The position numbers and the translations under genes were made by a program. Source: Rhodothermales bacterium (GTDB taxonomy: Bacteria > Bacteroidota > Rhodothermia > Rhodothermales > JANQRZ01). Taken from it: a stretch of 64,000 bases of DNA. Of this stretch, positions 41,365-49,809 are shown piece after piece. The notes below the pieces were generated by a model that made no database searches, had not been told where the DNA came from, and saw only the letters and a list, made by a program, of their open reading frames with translations. The stretch spans positions 62,001 to 126,000 of the forward strand of contig JANQRZ010000008.1 in the NCBI GenBank assembly GCA_028284265.1, written 5' to 3'. The first letter of the stretch is position 1. Each line of letters begins with the position of its first letter.

Positions 41365-42891
41365 TTAGTCCTCGACGTTGTCGATCTGGGCTTTCTGGAG
41401 GGTGCCGGAGTAGTCGACGTAGACCGTCTTGGTCTCGGTGTAGAAGTCGAAGACCTCCCAGCCGCCTTCGCGGTGGCCGTTGCCGGTGCCCTTGACGCCG
41501 CCGAACGGCATGTGCGCCTCGGCCCCGATCGTAGGGCCGTTGATGTAGGTGATCCCGGCCTCGATGTCGCGCATCGCGCGGAAGGCGCGGGCCACATCCT
41601 TCGTGTAGACCGCGGACGACAAGCCGTAGGGGATGTTGTTCGCCACCTCGATGGCCTCGTCGAACGACTTGATCTTGATGACCGAGAGGAATGGCCCGAA
41701 GACCTCCTCCTTCGCCACCCGCATCTCGGGCGTCACACCCGTGAAGATGGTCGGCTGGAAGAAGTGGCCGTCGTCGAGACCGTCGCCCGTCGCCCGCTCG
41801 CCGCCGAGGGCGAGGGTTGCGCCCTCATTCTTGGCGATCTCGACGTAGCGCTCGACCTTCTCGATGGCCTTGCCGTTGATCATCGGCCCCATCTCAGTGG
41901 CGTCCTCGTTGCCGTAGCCGAGTTGGAGGTCGGCGGCGCGGGCCTTGAGCATATCGACCAGCTTGTCGTGCACGTCTTCGTGGACGATCAGGCGCGAGGT
42001 GGCGGTGCAGCGCTGGCCCGTCGTGCCGAACGCGCCCCAGAGGAGGCCCTCCAGCGCGAGGTCGAGGTCCGCGTCCTCCATCACGATCGCCGGGTTCTTG
42101 CCGCCCATCTCGAAGCTGAAGCGCTTGTGCATCCGTCCGCAGACCGCGCCGATGTGCGAGCCGGTCTCGGTCGAGCCGGTGAAGGTGATGACGTTCGTGC
42201 CCTCGTGCTCGACGATGGCCTGACCGACATCGCCCGCGCCCTGGACGAGGTTCACGACGCCGTCCGGGAAGCCCGCGTCGATCATTGCCTGGACGAGCAG
42301 CATCCCCGAGTGCGGGGCCTCCTCACTCGGCTTGAAGACGACCGTGTTGCCCGCGAGCACGGCGGGAAACATCTTCCACGTCGGGACCGCAACCGGGAAG
42401 TTCCACGCGGTGATCACGCCGACCACGCCGATGGGGAGGCGGATCGACATGTTGAACTTGTTGGAGAGTTCGCTCGGGACCGTGTGGCCGAAGAGGCGGC
42501 GACCCTCGGTGGCGGCGTAGTAGGCCGTGTCGATGGCCTCCTGCACGTCGCCCTTCGTCTCGAAGAACGGCTTGCCCATCTCGCGCGTCATCGCGTGGGC
42601 GAGTTCGGACTTCCGCTCGGTGAGGATGTCGCCCAGCTTGCGGAGAATGTCGCCGCGCTGCGGGGCGGGCATCAGCCGCCAGCCGTCGTACGCGTCGCGG
42701 GCGGCCTTGACGGCGGCGTCCACGTCCTCGGCGGTCGATTTCGGGAAGCGGCCGATGAGGTCAGACTGCCGGGCGGGGTTGCGGTCCTCGAAGGTCTCGC
42801 CGGAGGCGGCATCGCGCCACTGGCCACCGATGTAGTTCTGGAAGGTCTGCACGTCGGTGGCCGTGCCGTTGGTCGTCATCGTTTCTGCCAT
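41365..42891 (-). CDS. NAD(P)-dependent aldehyde dehydrogenase
   Basis: A protein of 508 residues of the ALDH superfamily: AWNFPVAVPTWKMFPA, VFKPSEEAPHSGML, TFTGSTETG, the general base Glu in FEMGGKNP and the nucleophile Cys in TTGQRCTATSR, and the C-terminal EEVFGPFLSVI. The region around the Cys and the WKMFPAVLAGN motif resemble 2-oxoglutarate semialdehyde or piperideine-6-carboxylate dehydrogenases more than acetaldehyde types; I cannot fix the substrate. The ATG at 42891 is selected over an upstream one that would reach into a region of low coding quality. A TAAGTTAC string is found 51 nt upstream. Confidence 0.92.
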   Translation of the reverse strand: MAETMTTNGTATDVQTFQNYIGGQWRDAASGETFEDRNPARQSDLIGRFPKSTAEDVDAAVKAARDAYDGWRLMPAPQRGDILRKLGDILTERKSELAHAMTREMGKPFFETKGDVQEAIDTAYYAATEGRRLFGHTVPSELSNKFNMSIRLPIGVVGVITAWNFPVAVPTWKMFPAVLAGNTVVFKPSEEAPHSGMLLVQAMIDAGFPDGVVNLVQGAGDVGQAIVEHEGTNVITFTGSTETGSHIGAVCGRMHKRFSFEMGGKNPAIVMEDADLDLALEGLLWGAFGTTGQRCTATSRLIVHEDVHDKLVDMLKARAADLQLGYGNEDATEMGPMINGKAIEKVERYVEIAKNEGATLALGGERATGDGLDDGHFFQPTIFTGVTPEMRVAKEEVFGPFLSVIKIKSFDEAIEVANNIPYGLSSAVYTKDVARAFRAMRDIEAGITYINGPTIGAEAHMPFGGVKGTGNGHREGGWEVFDFYTETKTVYVDYSGTLQKAQIDNVED

Positions 42892-43018
42892 GATCTCAAG
42901 TCGATTACAGGGAAAGGGGAGTGCGCCGCGTCGGGCGAGTGGGTAACTTACCCGCGCCTCGCCCGCCGGGTCCGTCCGCTTTCTGTGGATTCCTGACCCC
43001 GGCGCACCGCTCGTTCTT

Positions 43019-43134
43019 GTCATCCTGAGCGGAGGTGAGCGCAGCGAGCCGCAGTCGAAGGATCTCTACGGGCACGGGATTGAATGATGCCCAGTGTTTC
43101 CCCGAAAAGATCCCTAGACTACGCTCGGGATGAC
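43019..43134. repeat. Dispersed imperfect palindromic repeat, copy 5 (CCTGAGC/CCCGAGC type)
   Basis: The left end GTCATCCTGAGCGGAG and the right end ACGCTCGGGATGAC are inverted complements with mismatches; inner GAAGGATCTCT pairs with AAAGATCCC. It lies in the gap upstream of the aminotransferase gene and contributes false in-frame residues (LDYARDD) if translation is extended upstream of 43168. Confidence 0.85.
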
Positions 43135-43167
43135 ACGATGAACCGGAGTCACTTAGCCTCAACGCTC

Positions 43168-44367
43168 ATGCAAACCGCATCGCTCGACCTCGAATCCCGC
43201 CTCTCGGACCGCGTCCGCTCCGTCCCGCCCTCCGGCATCCGCCGCTTCTTCGAGATCGCGGCGACGATGGACGACGTGATCTCACTCGGCATCGGCGAGC
43301 CGGACTTCGTCTCCCCGCAGCCGATCATCGATGCAGCCAAGAAGTCGCTCGATGCGGGCAAGACGGGCTACACGGCGAACGCCGGGCTGATGGAACTGCG
43401 CGAGGCCATCTCCGAGGAAATCGACCGGCTCTATGGGGTACAGTACGATCCCGGCTCCGAAATCCTCGTCTCGGTCGGGGTGAGTGAGGCGATGCAGCTC
43501 GCGATGCTGTCGCTGCTCGGACCGGGCGACGAGGTGCTGATTCCCGAGCCGTGCTTCGTCAGCTACGGCCCGACCGCCAAGTTTGCCGGAGCCGAGGTGG
43601 TCTACGTCCCGACCCGTGCTGAGAACGACTTCCAGGTGACCGCCGAGGACATCGAAAGCCGTATTACGCCGCGCACCAAGCTCCTTTTCCTCGGCTATCC
43701 CAACAATCCGACCGGGGCTGTCCTCCGTCGTGAGACGTTGGAGGAAATCGCCGAGGTGGTCGTCAAGCACGACCTGCTGGTCCTCTCCGATGAGATCTAC
43801 GACCGGTTAGTCTACGGCGAGTCGTACGACCAAGGCCACACCTGCCTGCCCTCGATCCCGTCGCTGCGCGACCGGACGGTGCTCCTCGGTGGGTTCTCGA
43901 AGGGGTACGCGATGACGGGCTGGCGGATCGGCTACTGCTGCGCGCCGCCGGAAATCCTGAAGGCGATCTACAAGTGCCACCAGTACGTCGTGATGAGCGC
44001 ACCGACGATGGGGCAGATCGGGGCGGTCGCGGCGATCCGCGAGTGCCAGCCGCACGTCGAGGAGATGCGCCAGGCCTACGACGCCCGCCGCCGCGTGATC
44101 GTGGACGGCCTCCGCGCTGCCGGGCTGCCGACGTTCGAGCCGGAGGGCGCGTTCTATGCCTTCCCCGACATCACCTCGACGGGTCTCTCGTCCGAGGACT
44201 TCGCGCAGCGGCTTCTGCACGAGGAGCACGTCGCCTGCGTCCCCGGCGATGCCTTCGGACCGAGCGGGGCGGGCTACCTCCGCTGCTCCTACGCGACCTC
44301 GCTGGAGAACGTCACCGAAGCCGTCCGCCGCATCGGGGCCTTCGCCGAGCGCGTGCGCGCCGAGTGA
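43168..44367 (+). CDS. PLP-dependent class I/II aminotransferase
   Basis: A protein of 399 residues. Marks: IGEPDF, GKTGYTANAGLMELREAI, YPNNPTG, LSDEIYDRLVYG, the PLP-binding Lys245 in GGFSKGYAMTGWRIGY, and the substrate Arg near the C-terminus (YLRCSYA). It belongs to the aspartate/tyrosine-type fold I group. The amino donor may be alanine, aspartate or an aromatic amino acid. The ATG at 43168 is preferred because an ATG at 43138 and further upstream codons are part of the repeat boundary. Confidence 0.9.
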   Translation: MQTASLDLESRLSDRVRSVPPSGIRRFFEIAATMDDVISLGIGEPDFVSPQPIIDAAKKSLDAGKTGYTANAGLMELREAISEEIDRLYGVQYDPGSEILVSVGVSEAMQLAMLSLLGPGDEVLIPEPCFVSYGPTAKFAGAEVVYVPTRAENDFQVTAEDIESRITPRTKLLFLGYPNNPTGAVLRRETLEEIAEVVVKHDLLVLSDEIYDRLVYGESYDQGHTCLPSIPSLRDRTVLLGGFSKGYAMTGWRIGYCCAPPEILKAIYKCHQYVVMSAPTMGQIGAVAAIRECQPHVEEMRQAYDARRRVIVDGLRAAGLPTFEPEGAFYAFPDITSTGLSSEDFAQRLLHEEHVACVPGDAFGPSGAGYLRCSYATSLENVTEAVRRIGAFAERVRAE

Positions 44368-44401
44368 GGCAATACGCGGTACCCCTCGCACGATTGTCCC
44401 A

Positions 44402-44425
44402 TGCAGTGGCGTCTCAGCCACTGCA
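44402..44425 (+). terminator. Hairpin after the aminotransferase gene
   Basis: A nine-base-pair perfect stem (TGCAGTGGC with GCCACTGCA) and 6-nt loop, 35 nt after the stop. It is followed by CTCCTTCTCGTTTG, a pyrimidine-rich but broken U-tract, so termination is likely but not certain. It ends 30 nt before the next ATG. Confidence 0.5.
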
Positions 44426-44454
44426 CTCCTTCTCGTTTGTCTGATCGCTTTTCT

Positions 44455-47073
44455 ATGTTGCGTCTTGCCGCGCTTGCTGTTGCCTTTGCTTTCACCCTCG
44501 TCGCCTGCTCGTCCACCCAACAGGTCTACGAGGTCACCGAGGTGGACCGTCCGCCGGAGTTTGAGCGCGATACGCTCGTCGTGGAAGACCCGGCAGGGGT
44601 GACGTACATTCTGCCCTCCGACGTGACGCCGGACGTGGCCCCAGACCGCAGCGTGGACATTCTCACGACGGCGCTTGACCTCCGGTTTGGATTCGAGGAC
44701 GAGACGGTGCTCGGCACGGCGCGGCACACGCTGACGCCACTCCGCGATGGGCTGGAATCGTTCTATCTCCACGCCGCCGACATGGACATCGAGAACGTGC
44801 GGCAGATTGGGTCACGGGGCGTTGGGTTTGAGTACGAAGGCGAGCGGCTGACGATCATGCCTGCCGGGCCGCTCGTTGTGGATTCCACCTACACGTTCGA
44901 GATTGAGTACGTCGCTCATCCGACGCGCGGAGCGGGGCAGGGGAGCCTCGGCGATGGTGGCTCGGGCCTCTACTTCATCGACCCGACCGGCGAAGACCCC
45001 GGACGTCCGACGCAGATCTGGACGCAGGGGCAGGCCGAGAGCAACCGCCGCTGGTTCCCGACGTGGGACTACCCCAACGACCGGATGGGCTTCGAGATCG
45101 CGATGACGGTTCCCGACTCGCTCGTCACCGCCGCCAACGGCGCGCTCGTCGAGCAGACCGATCTCGACGATGGGATGCGGCGCGACCGCTACGTGATGAC
45201 CGGCGATCAGCCCGCGTATCTCGCCGCCGTCGCTGCCGGGCCGTTCATCGTCGTCCGCGACTCGGTGATGAGTGTGGACAGCACGATGATTCCGCTGGTC
45301 TACTTCGTCGAGCCGGACTACGTCGATGCTGCGCAGCGCATCTACGGCGAGACGCCGCGCATGATGGAGGTCTTCGAGGACAAGTTTGGCGTGCCGTACC
45401 CGTGGCAGGATTACAAGCAGATGGGCGTCCGCGACTTTACCGCCGGGGGGATGGAGAACACGACCATCACGCTCCTCTTCGAGTGGATTCACACCGACGA
45501 ACGCGCCTACCTCGACTATACCGGGCGCGACCTCATCGCCCACGAACTCGTCCACCAGTGGTTCGGCGACCTGCTGACGACGAAGGACTGGGCCAACCTC
45601 GCGCTCAACGAGAGCTTCGCCTCGTACTTCGAGGAGGTCTACCTCGAAGAAGCCTTCAGCCGGGCTGATGCACAGGCGCACGGCATCGCCGACCGCGATG
45701 CCTACTTCGCCGAGGCGGAGGAGCGTCGTCGGCCTATCGTGTGGTACGACTATGATTCGCCCGACGGCATGTTCGACCGGCACACGTACCAGAAAGGCGG
45801 CCAGGTGCTGAACCAACTCCGGTTCGAGCTGGGTGATGATGCGTTCTGGCGCGGCATCCAGCACTACCTCACCAAGCACCGCTACGGCAGTGTCGAGATG
45901 GCGGAGTTCCGCATCGCGATGGAAGAATCGACGGGCCGCAGCCTCCGCACCTTCTTCGACCAGTGGTGGCACCGCCCCGGCCACCCGGTGCTCGAAGTCG
46001 AGCAAGCCTACTTCGCCGGGTCGAAGCTGTACACGGTCCAGATCGTCCAGCGGCAGGATCAGATCAACGCGCCGACCTACGCCTTCGACACCAACATCGA
46101 GTTGAACTATCCGAACCAGCCGACCGAGGTGCGCCGCGTCCGCATCGCCAGCGCCGACACGACCCTCCGGTTCTCCGTTCCCGAGGCTCCGAGCTTCGTC
46201 CGCTTCGATGAGGGCAACTGGACCTTCGCTGACATCCTGCTCACGCAGTCGCTTGCCGAGACGCTCGTGCAGGCGGTGGAGGATGACGAGATGGCGGGAC
46301 GCTACGATGCCGTCGCCACCCTCACCGAGCGCGACCTCAATCCGCAAATCCGCGAGGTGCTGCTCCGGGCGGCGACGGAGGACGCGCACCCGCTCGTCCG
46401 CGAGCGGGCTTCCGAAGCGCTCGAACCCTACGCGAGCATCCCCGAAGTGACCGAGACGCTGTCTTCGCTCGCGCAGAATGATGACGCGGCGACCGTCCGC
46501 CGTGCGGCGCTCCGCAGCCTCGTCGCGTCCGACGCCTCGGCGCAGGTGGAGACGACCTTGCGCGCCGCGCTAGACGACGAGTCCTATCTCACGCAGGCCC
46601 AAGCTGTCCGGCTGCTTGCAGCACACAACCGGGACACGGCCTTCGAGGCGTTCCGGCCACTCATGGCCGCGCCGCCCTCGTGGCGGGGCCGGGTGGAAGA
46701 GGCGCTCGTTGAGGTCATCACCGAGTACCGGCTCGACGGGATGGCAGGCGCGGAATACCTCGCAGCACAGACCGACGTGCTGCGCCCGGATCATGTTCGC
46801 CTCGCTGCCATCGAAGGACTGCTGACCCTCGCCCGGCGTGACGAGGCCATCCGCGCTTTCGCAGCCCAGACGCTCACCCGGCAGGTTGGCGATCTGCGTC
46901 CTGCGGTGCGGCAAGCCGTAGCCGAAGCGCTCGGCGAGATCGGTGACGACGCGGCGCTCGAAGCCCTCGAAGCACAGGCCGAAGTGGAGACCGACGCCGA
47001 TGTGCAGGCTGCCCTGCGCCGGGCTATCGAGCAGCGCAGAAGAGGCTCGACGCAGGTGGGCAGCGGAGAGTAG
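44455..47073 (+). CDS. M1 family aminopeptidase lipoprotein with C-terminal HEAT-like repeats
   Basis: A protein of 872 residues. A lipoprotein signal MLRLAALAVAFAFTLVAC (lipidated near Cys18) is followed by the M1 N-domain and the catalytic domain: GGMENTTITLL, the zinc motif HELVH at 363-367 with Glu386 in LALNESFAS, and a Tyr-bearing strand downstream (YQKGGQVLNQL). The last 250 residues are helix pairs with HEAT-like patterns (PLVRERASEALEPYASIPEV, RRAALRSLVASDASAQVETT). M1 enzymes remove N-terminal residues from peptides; lipidation places it at the membrane or surface. Confidence 0.93.
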   Translation: MLRLAALAVAFAFTLVACSSTQQVYEVTEVDRPPEFERDTLVVEDPAGVTYILPSDVTPDVAPDRSVDILTTALDLRFGFEDETVLGTARHTLTPLRDGLESFYLHAADMDIENVRQIGSRGVGFEYEGERLTIMPAGPLVVDSTYTFEIEYVAHPTRGAGQGSLGDGGSGLYFIDPTGEDPGRPTQIWTQGQAESNRRWFPTWDYPNDRMGFEIAMTVPDSLVTAANGALVEQTDLDDGMRRDRYVMTGDQPAYLAAVAAGPFIVVRDSVMSVDSTMIPLVYFVEPDYVDAAQRIYGETPRMMEVFEDKFGVPYPWQDYKQMGVRDFTAGGMENTTITLLFEWIHTDERAYLDYTGRDLIAHELVHQWFGDLLTTKDWANLALNESFASYFEEVYLEEAFSRADAQAHGIADRDAYFAEAEERRRPIVWYDYDSPDGMFDRHTYQKGGQVLNQLRFELGDDAFWRGIQHYLTKHRYGSVEMAEFRIAMEESTGRSLRTFFDQWWHRPGHPVLEVEQAYFAGSKLYTVQIVQRQDQINAPTYAFDTNIELNYPNQPTEVRRVRIASADTTLRFSVPEAPSFVRFDEGNWTFADILLTQSLAETLVQAVEDDEMAGRYDAVATLTERDLNPQIREVLLRAATEDAHPLVRERASEALEPYASIPEVTETLSSLAQNDDAATVRRAALRSLVASDASAQVETTLRAALDDESYLTQAQAVRLLAAHNRDTAFEAFRPLMAAPPSWRGRVEEALVEVITEYRLDGMAGAEYLAAQTDVLRPDHVRLAAIEGLLTLARRDEAIRAFAAQTLTRQVGDLRPAVRQAVAEALGEIGDDAALEALEAQAEVETDADVQAALRRAIEQRRRGSTQVGSGE

Positions 47074-47077
47074 GGGC

Positions 47078-47085
47078 TATCTTTT
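47078..47085 (+). promoter_or_regulatory. Candidate -7 box TATCTTTT for the TonB-like gene
   Basis: TATCTTTT (TAnnTTTG consensus with one change) sits 24 nt before the ATG at 47110 and just after the stop of the M1 gene. Confidence 0.35.
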
Positions 47086-47109
47086 GGATTGAACCTGAAC
47101 GGTGATGCC

Positions 47110-47838
47110 ATGAAACGCGACGATTGGACCGGCCTCGGCGTGAGCCTCGCGCTTCACGCGCTCATCCTGCTCGGCTTCGCGGTCGTCTCCGGGGCAGCGC
47201 AGCCGGAGCCGCTCGGCCTGATCGAAGTCGAGTTCGGGCCGTTCGAGATGGCGCAGCCCGCCACCCGCGCCGACACGCAGCGTCCGGCCCCGACCACCCC
47301 GCGCCCCGATCCGCAACCCACGCCGCCACGCCCGGAACCGAGACCGCAGCAGACCGAGCCGGTCGAGTTGCCTGATCCGCCACCCGCGCAGGAGCAGGAG
47401 ACCGTCCCACCACCGACGCCCGAGGAGACCACCCCAGAGCCGGAGCGCGAGACGATTCCCGACCAGCCTGTCGCCGACCCCGCACCCGTTGAGCAGACCG
47501 GCGGCAACCCGCAGGGCACGATCGGCTCTACGTCCGAAGAAGGCGACGAAGGGACCAGCACGACCCGCCGTGCGCCGTACTCCATTGACGGCCTCAACCG
47601 GACGCCCCGCCGTGCCCCGCTGCCGCAGAACCCCGGCGGTGTCGGGACCGTGACCGTCCGCGTGACCGTTGCGCCGAACGGGAGCGTCGTGGCCTATCCG
47701 CTCCTGCGTCGGGCCGGGCCTGCGCTCGACCGGGCCGTGCAGGAGGCGGTCCGCAACTGGACCTTCAATCCGCTCCCGCCTGCCGCGCCGCAGGAGAATC
47801 AGGAAGGCACCATCACCTTCTTCTTCAGCCTGAACTGA
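47110..47838 (+). CDS. TonB-like family protein
   Basis: A protein of 242 residues with a short cytoplasmic tail, one transmembrane helix (VSLALHALILLGFAVVSG), a long Pro/Glu/Gln-rich periplasmic linker, and a C-terminal TonB-like domain (GVGTVTVRVTVAPNGSVVAY, then RAVQEAVRNWTFNPL). The N-terminus differs from the two TonB genes at the left end and is closer to the TolA/TonB type seen with ExbBD. An in-frame TTG at 47089 would add seven residues. It ends 6 nt before the convergent Wzi-like gene. Confidence 0.85.
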   Translation: MKRDDWTGLGVSLALHALILLGFAVVSGAAQPEPLGLIEVEFGPFEMAQPATRADTQRPAPTTPRPDPQPTPPRPEPRPQQTEPVELPDPPPAQEQETVPPPTPEETTPEPERETIPDQPVADPAPVEQTGGNPQGTIGSTSEEGDEGTSTTRRAPYSIDGLNRTPRRAPLPQNPGGVGTVTVRVTVAPNGSVVAYPLLRRAGPALDRAVQEAVRNWTFNPLPPAAPQENQEGTITFFFSLN

Positions 47839-47844
47839 GCCTGT

Positions 47845-49542
47845 CTAGAGGTCCACGACCAACTCGGTGCGGACAAAGAGGCGGTTCGGGTCGTTGTCCC
47901 ATTGCTGGTAGTCCGCGAACACGTTGAGGGCGATGTCGCGGATCGGCTCCCACGTCAGGCCGACGGTGAGACCGGGACCAGCAAAGCGGTCGCCCGCGAG
48001 GAAGATTTTGGAGAAGTCGCTGAACGGCGGCTGCCGCCCGTCGCCGATGTCGCCGCCGACGTTACGGACAACCTCGCCGGTTTCGGGATCGATGACATTT
48101 TCGCCGCGCCTCGCGTAGCGCGCCCGCACCTCGCCGCGCGTCCGCCACGGTCCCCATGCTCGCAGCCCGACCTCGACTTGATCCGCGTTCGGCCCAATCG
48201 GGTGGCCGAGTCCGAAGCCGTTGTGCTGGTAGGCATTGTAGAACGACCCGTCGAGCAGAAACCGGTGCGTGTAGACGAATGGCTCAATCCGCGTGTACTC
48301 GACCCAGCCGAGTGCCGGACCGATGGCACCACCCAGGCCAAGCTGGAATGCCCATTTGTTGTTGAAAGAGTTCTGCCCGAGCAGGCCCACGTCGAGGTCG
48401 TCGGCGAGGAAGGTGCCATAGGCTTCTACGCCGTCCAGTGGACGGAAGACCGCTTCGAGGGCGAAGAGGGAGTTGTCGCGGTCCCAGAGAGCGTGCTCGG
48501 CGGGCTTGATCGGGTTGATCGGGTTGAGATAGGCCAGTTCCGGCCCGCGCTGCCCGTAGACGACCATCTCGGTGAACGCAAGTTGGAGCCGCCGCCATGG
48601 GTTGAGCGTGAGGCGGTGCAGTGCGATATAGCGCTCTGGTCCAAGGAGTACACCGCTGTCCTCATCGCCTGGCACTACGAACGACTGGTCGCCGAGTGCG
48701 CCGTGCGCGAACTGGTACTGCACCACGCGCGTGTCGAGGCCGAGCCGGACGAACGAGAAATAGTCGGCGTTCTCGGTGAAGATCAGCCCATCGCCGAAGG
48801 AGGCTCCGAGCAACAGGCGTGCGTGGGCGATCTCGGCGGAGAAGATCCGACTCGCGGCGCGGAGCGAGGTCGTCGCCCGGTCGAAGTTGCCGGGGGGAAT
48901 ATCGGTGCGTCCAATGTAGTAGAGCGGGGCCAGCACGGGATCCGCTTGGAGCACGCGCGTGTCGCCGGTCATCTGCGCCCCGTTGAAGGTGCCGACGTAG
49001 AACCCGACGATGCCCCGATAATTCCCCTGAAACACGCCTTCCGGGACGAGAGAGAACCCCTGGTACGTCTCGCCTTCCTCCGAGGCGCGCCCCTGAAATC
49101 GTCCGATAGCGTTCAGCGCCAGTCGCCAGTCGTCGCTCCGATGGTAGTAGAGAAATTTCTCGGATTCAGCCCCAAGCGGGATGTGAACCCGCCCGCCCTC
49201 GCCGATCACAGCCGCGACAGCGTCGGTCGGCTCGAAGATTTCGCGCCGGTAGCGAGCGAGCCAGTCAGCGGTCGGCGCGTCGAGCCGGGCACCGTCGTCG
49301 GTGCGGACACTCAGGCTGTCGAGCAGGCGTCCGAGGTGGCCGCGTCCGAGGGGTCGGGCTTCATGGCGGTATTCCGGCAGGAGGCCGCGCACGCGCTGCT
49401 GGTGCAGGAAATCATAGAGGGGATGCTCGGCAGGGAGAATCTCCGGCTGGGCGGACACTGGAACACTTAGCGCTAGCAGCACGGCACCGATAGTGACGAG
49501 AGGCCGAGAGGATCGAAACGAGAGGAGAGGGGAGAGGCGCAA
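47845..49542 (-). CDS. Wzi-type capsule assembly outer-membrane protein
   Basis: A protein of 565 residues from the TTG at 49542, which gives a signal peptide (MRLSPLLSFRSSRPLVTIGA, then VLLALSVPVSAQ). The body matches the capsule assembly Wzi family: a helical start (LYDFLHQQRVRGLLPEY), beta-barrel strands rich in aromatics, and the family motif GPERYIALHRLTLNPWRRLQ. Wzi is an outer-membrane barrel that helps hold capsule on the surface. The upstream in-frame ATG at 49701 would put 53 unlikely residues before the signal; an exact TAGCTTTG box lies between it and the TTG and argues against it. Divergent from a priming sugar transferase. Confidence 0.85.
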   Translation of the reverse strand: MRLSPLLSFRSSRPLVTIGAVLLALSVPVSAQPEILPAEHPLYDFLHQQRVRGLLPEYRHEARPLGRGHLGRLLDSLSVRTDDGARLDAPTADWLARYRREIFEPTDAVAAVIGEGGRVHIPLGAESEKFLYYHRSDDWRLALNAIGRFQGRASEEGETYQGFSLVPEGVFQGNYRGIVGFYVGTFNGAQMTGDTRVLQADPVLAPLYYIGRTDIPPGNFDRATTSLRAASRIFSAEIAHARLLLGASFGDGLIFTENADYFSFVRLGLDTRVVQYQFAHGALGDQSFVVPGDEDSGVLLGPERYIALHRLTLNPWRRLQLAFTEMVVYGQRGPELAYLNPINPIKPAEHALWDRDNSLFALEAVFRPLDGVEAYGTFLADDLDVGLLGQNSFNNKWAFQLGLGGAIGPALGWVEYTRIEPFVYTHRFLLDGSFYNAYQHNGFGLGHPIGPNADQVEVGLRAWGPWRTRGEVRARYARRGENVIDPETGEVVRNVGGDIGDGRQPPFSDFSKIFLAGDRFAGPGLTVGLTWEPIRDIALNVFADYQQWDNDPNRLFVRTELVVDL

Positions 49543-49574
49543 GGGTACGAGGGCAGCGGCGGAAGTGGAGCGAC

Positions 49575-49582
49575 CAAAGCTA
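49575..49582 (-). promoter_or_regulatory. -7 box TAGCTTTG for the Wzi-like gene
   Basis: The minus strand reads TAGCTTTG, an exact match to TAnnTTTG, 32 nt before the TTG at 49542. A TTG trinucleotide (in CATTGC) lies 21 nt further upstream, within the usual -33 range. Confidence 0.55.
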
Positions 49583-49772
49583 GGCTCAGTGCGTGCTCTG
49601 GTGCAATGGCAGGTGAATGGCCCACCGTTACCCTGTTCCAACGTGATAAGGGGTAGGTGTCGCGTGCCAAAGCAGGGCATCGTAGCGTGCCCCTCTTGCA
49701 TGATTCATCGGACATCCATACCTTGATGTTATTCCAGTGTGATATTTCACCAGCCCGGTAGGCCCTATTCGC

Positions 49773-49780
49773 TAGCTTGC
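49773..49780 (+). promoter_or_regulatory. Candidate -7 box TAGCTTGC for the sugar transferase gene
   Basis: TAGCTTGC, with one change from the consensus, lies 29 nt before the GTG at 49810. Together with the box at 49575 it gives a pair of outward-facing promoters in the 267-nt gap. Nothing else is recognisable there. Confidence 0.35.
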
Positions 49781-49809
49781 TACTCGCGTAACAGACCTCT
49801 ACCACGCCT

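Noticed and set aside
41473-42996. 507-codon open frame on the plus strand
   Set aside because: Antisense to the aldehyde dehydrogenase, whose motifs are all present on the minus strand.
43084-43167. Upstream extension of the aminotransferase from an ATG at 43084 or 43138
   Set aside because: The extra codons come from the dispersed repeat (LDYARDD is its right end), so the ATG at 43168 is preferred.
44812-46389. 525-codon open frame on the minus strand
   Set aside because: Antisense to the M1 aminopeptidase with its intact HELVH and Glu motif; shadow-like composition.
47902-49470. 522-codon open frame on the plus strand
   Set aside because: Antisense to the Wzi-like gene, with no recognisable domain and shadow-like composition.
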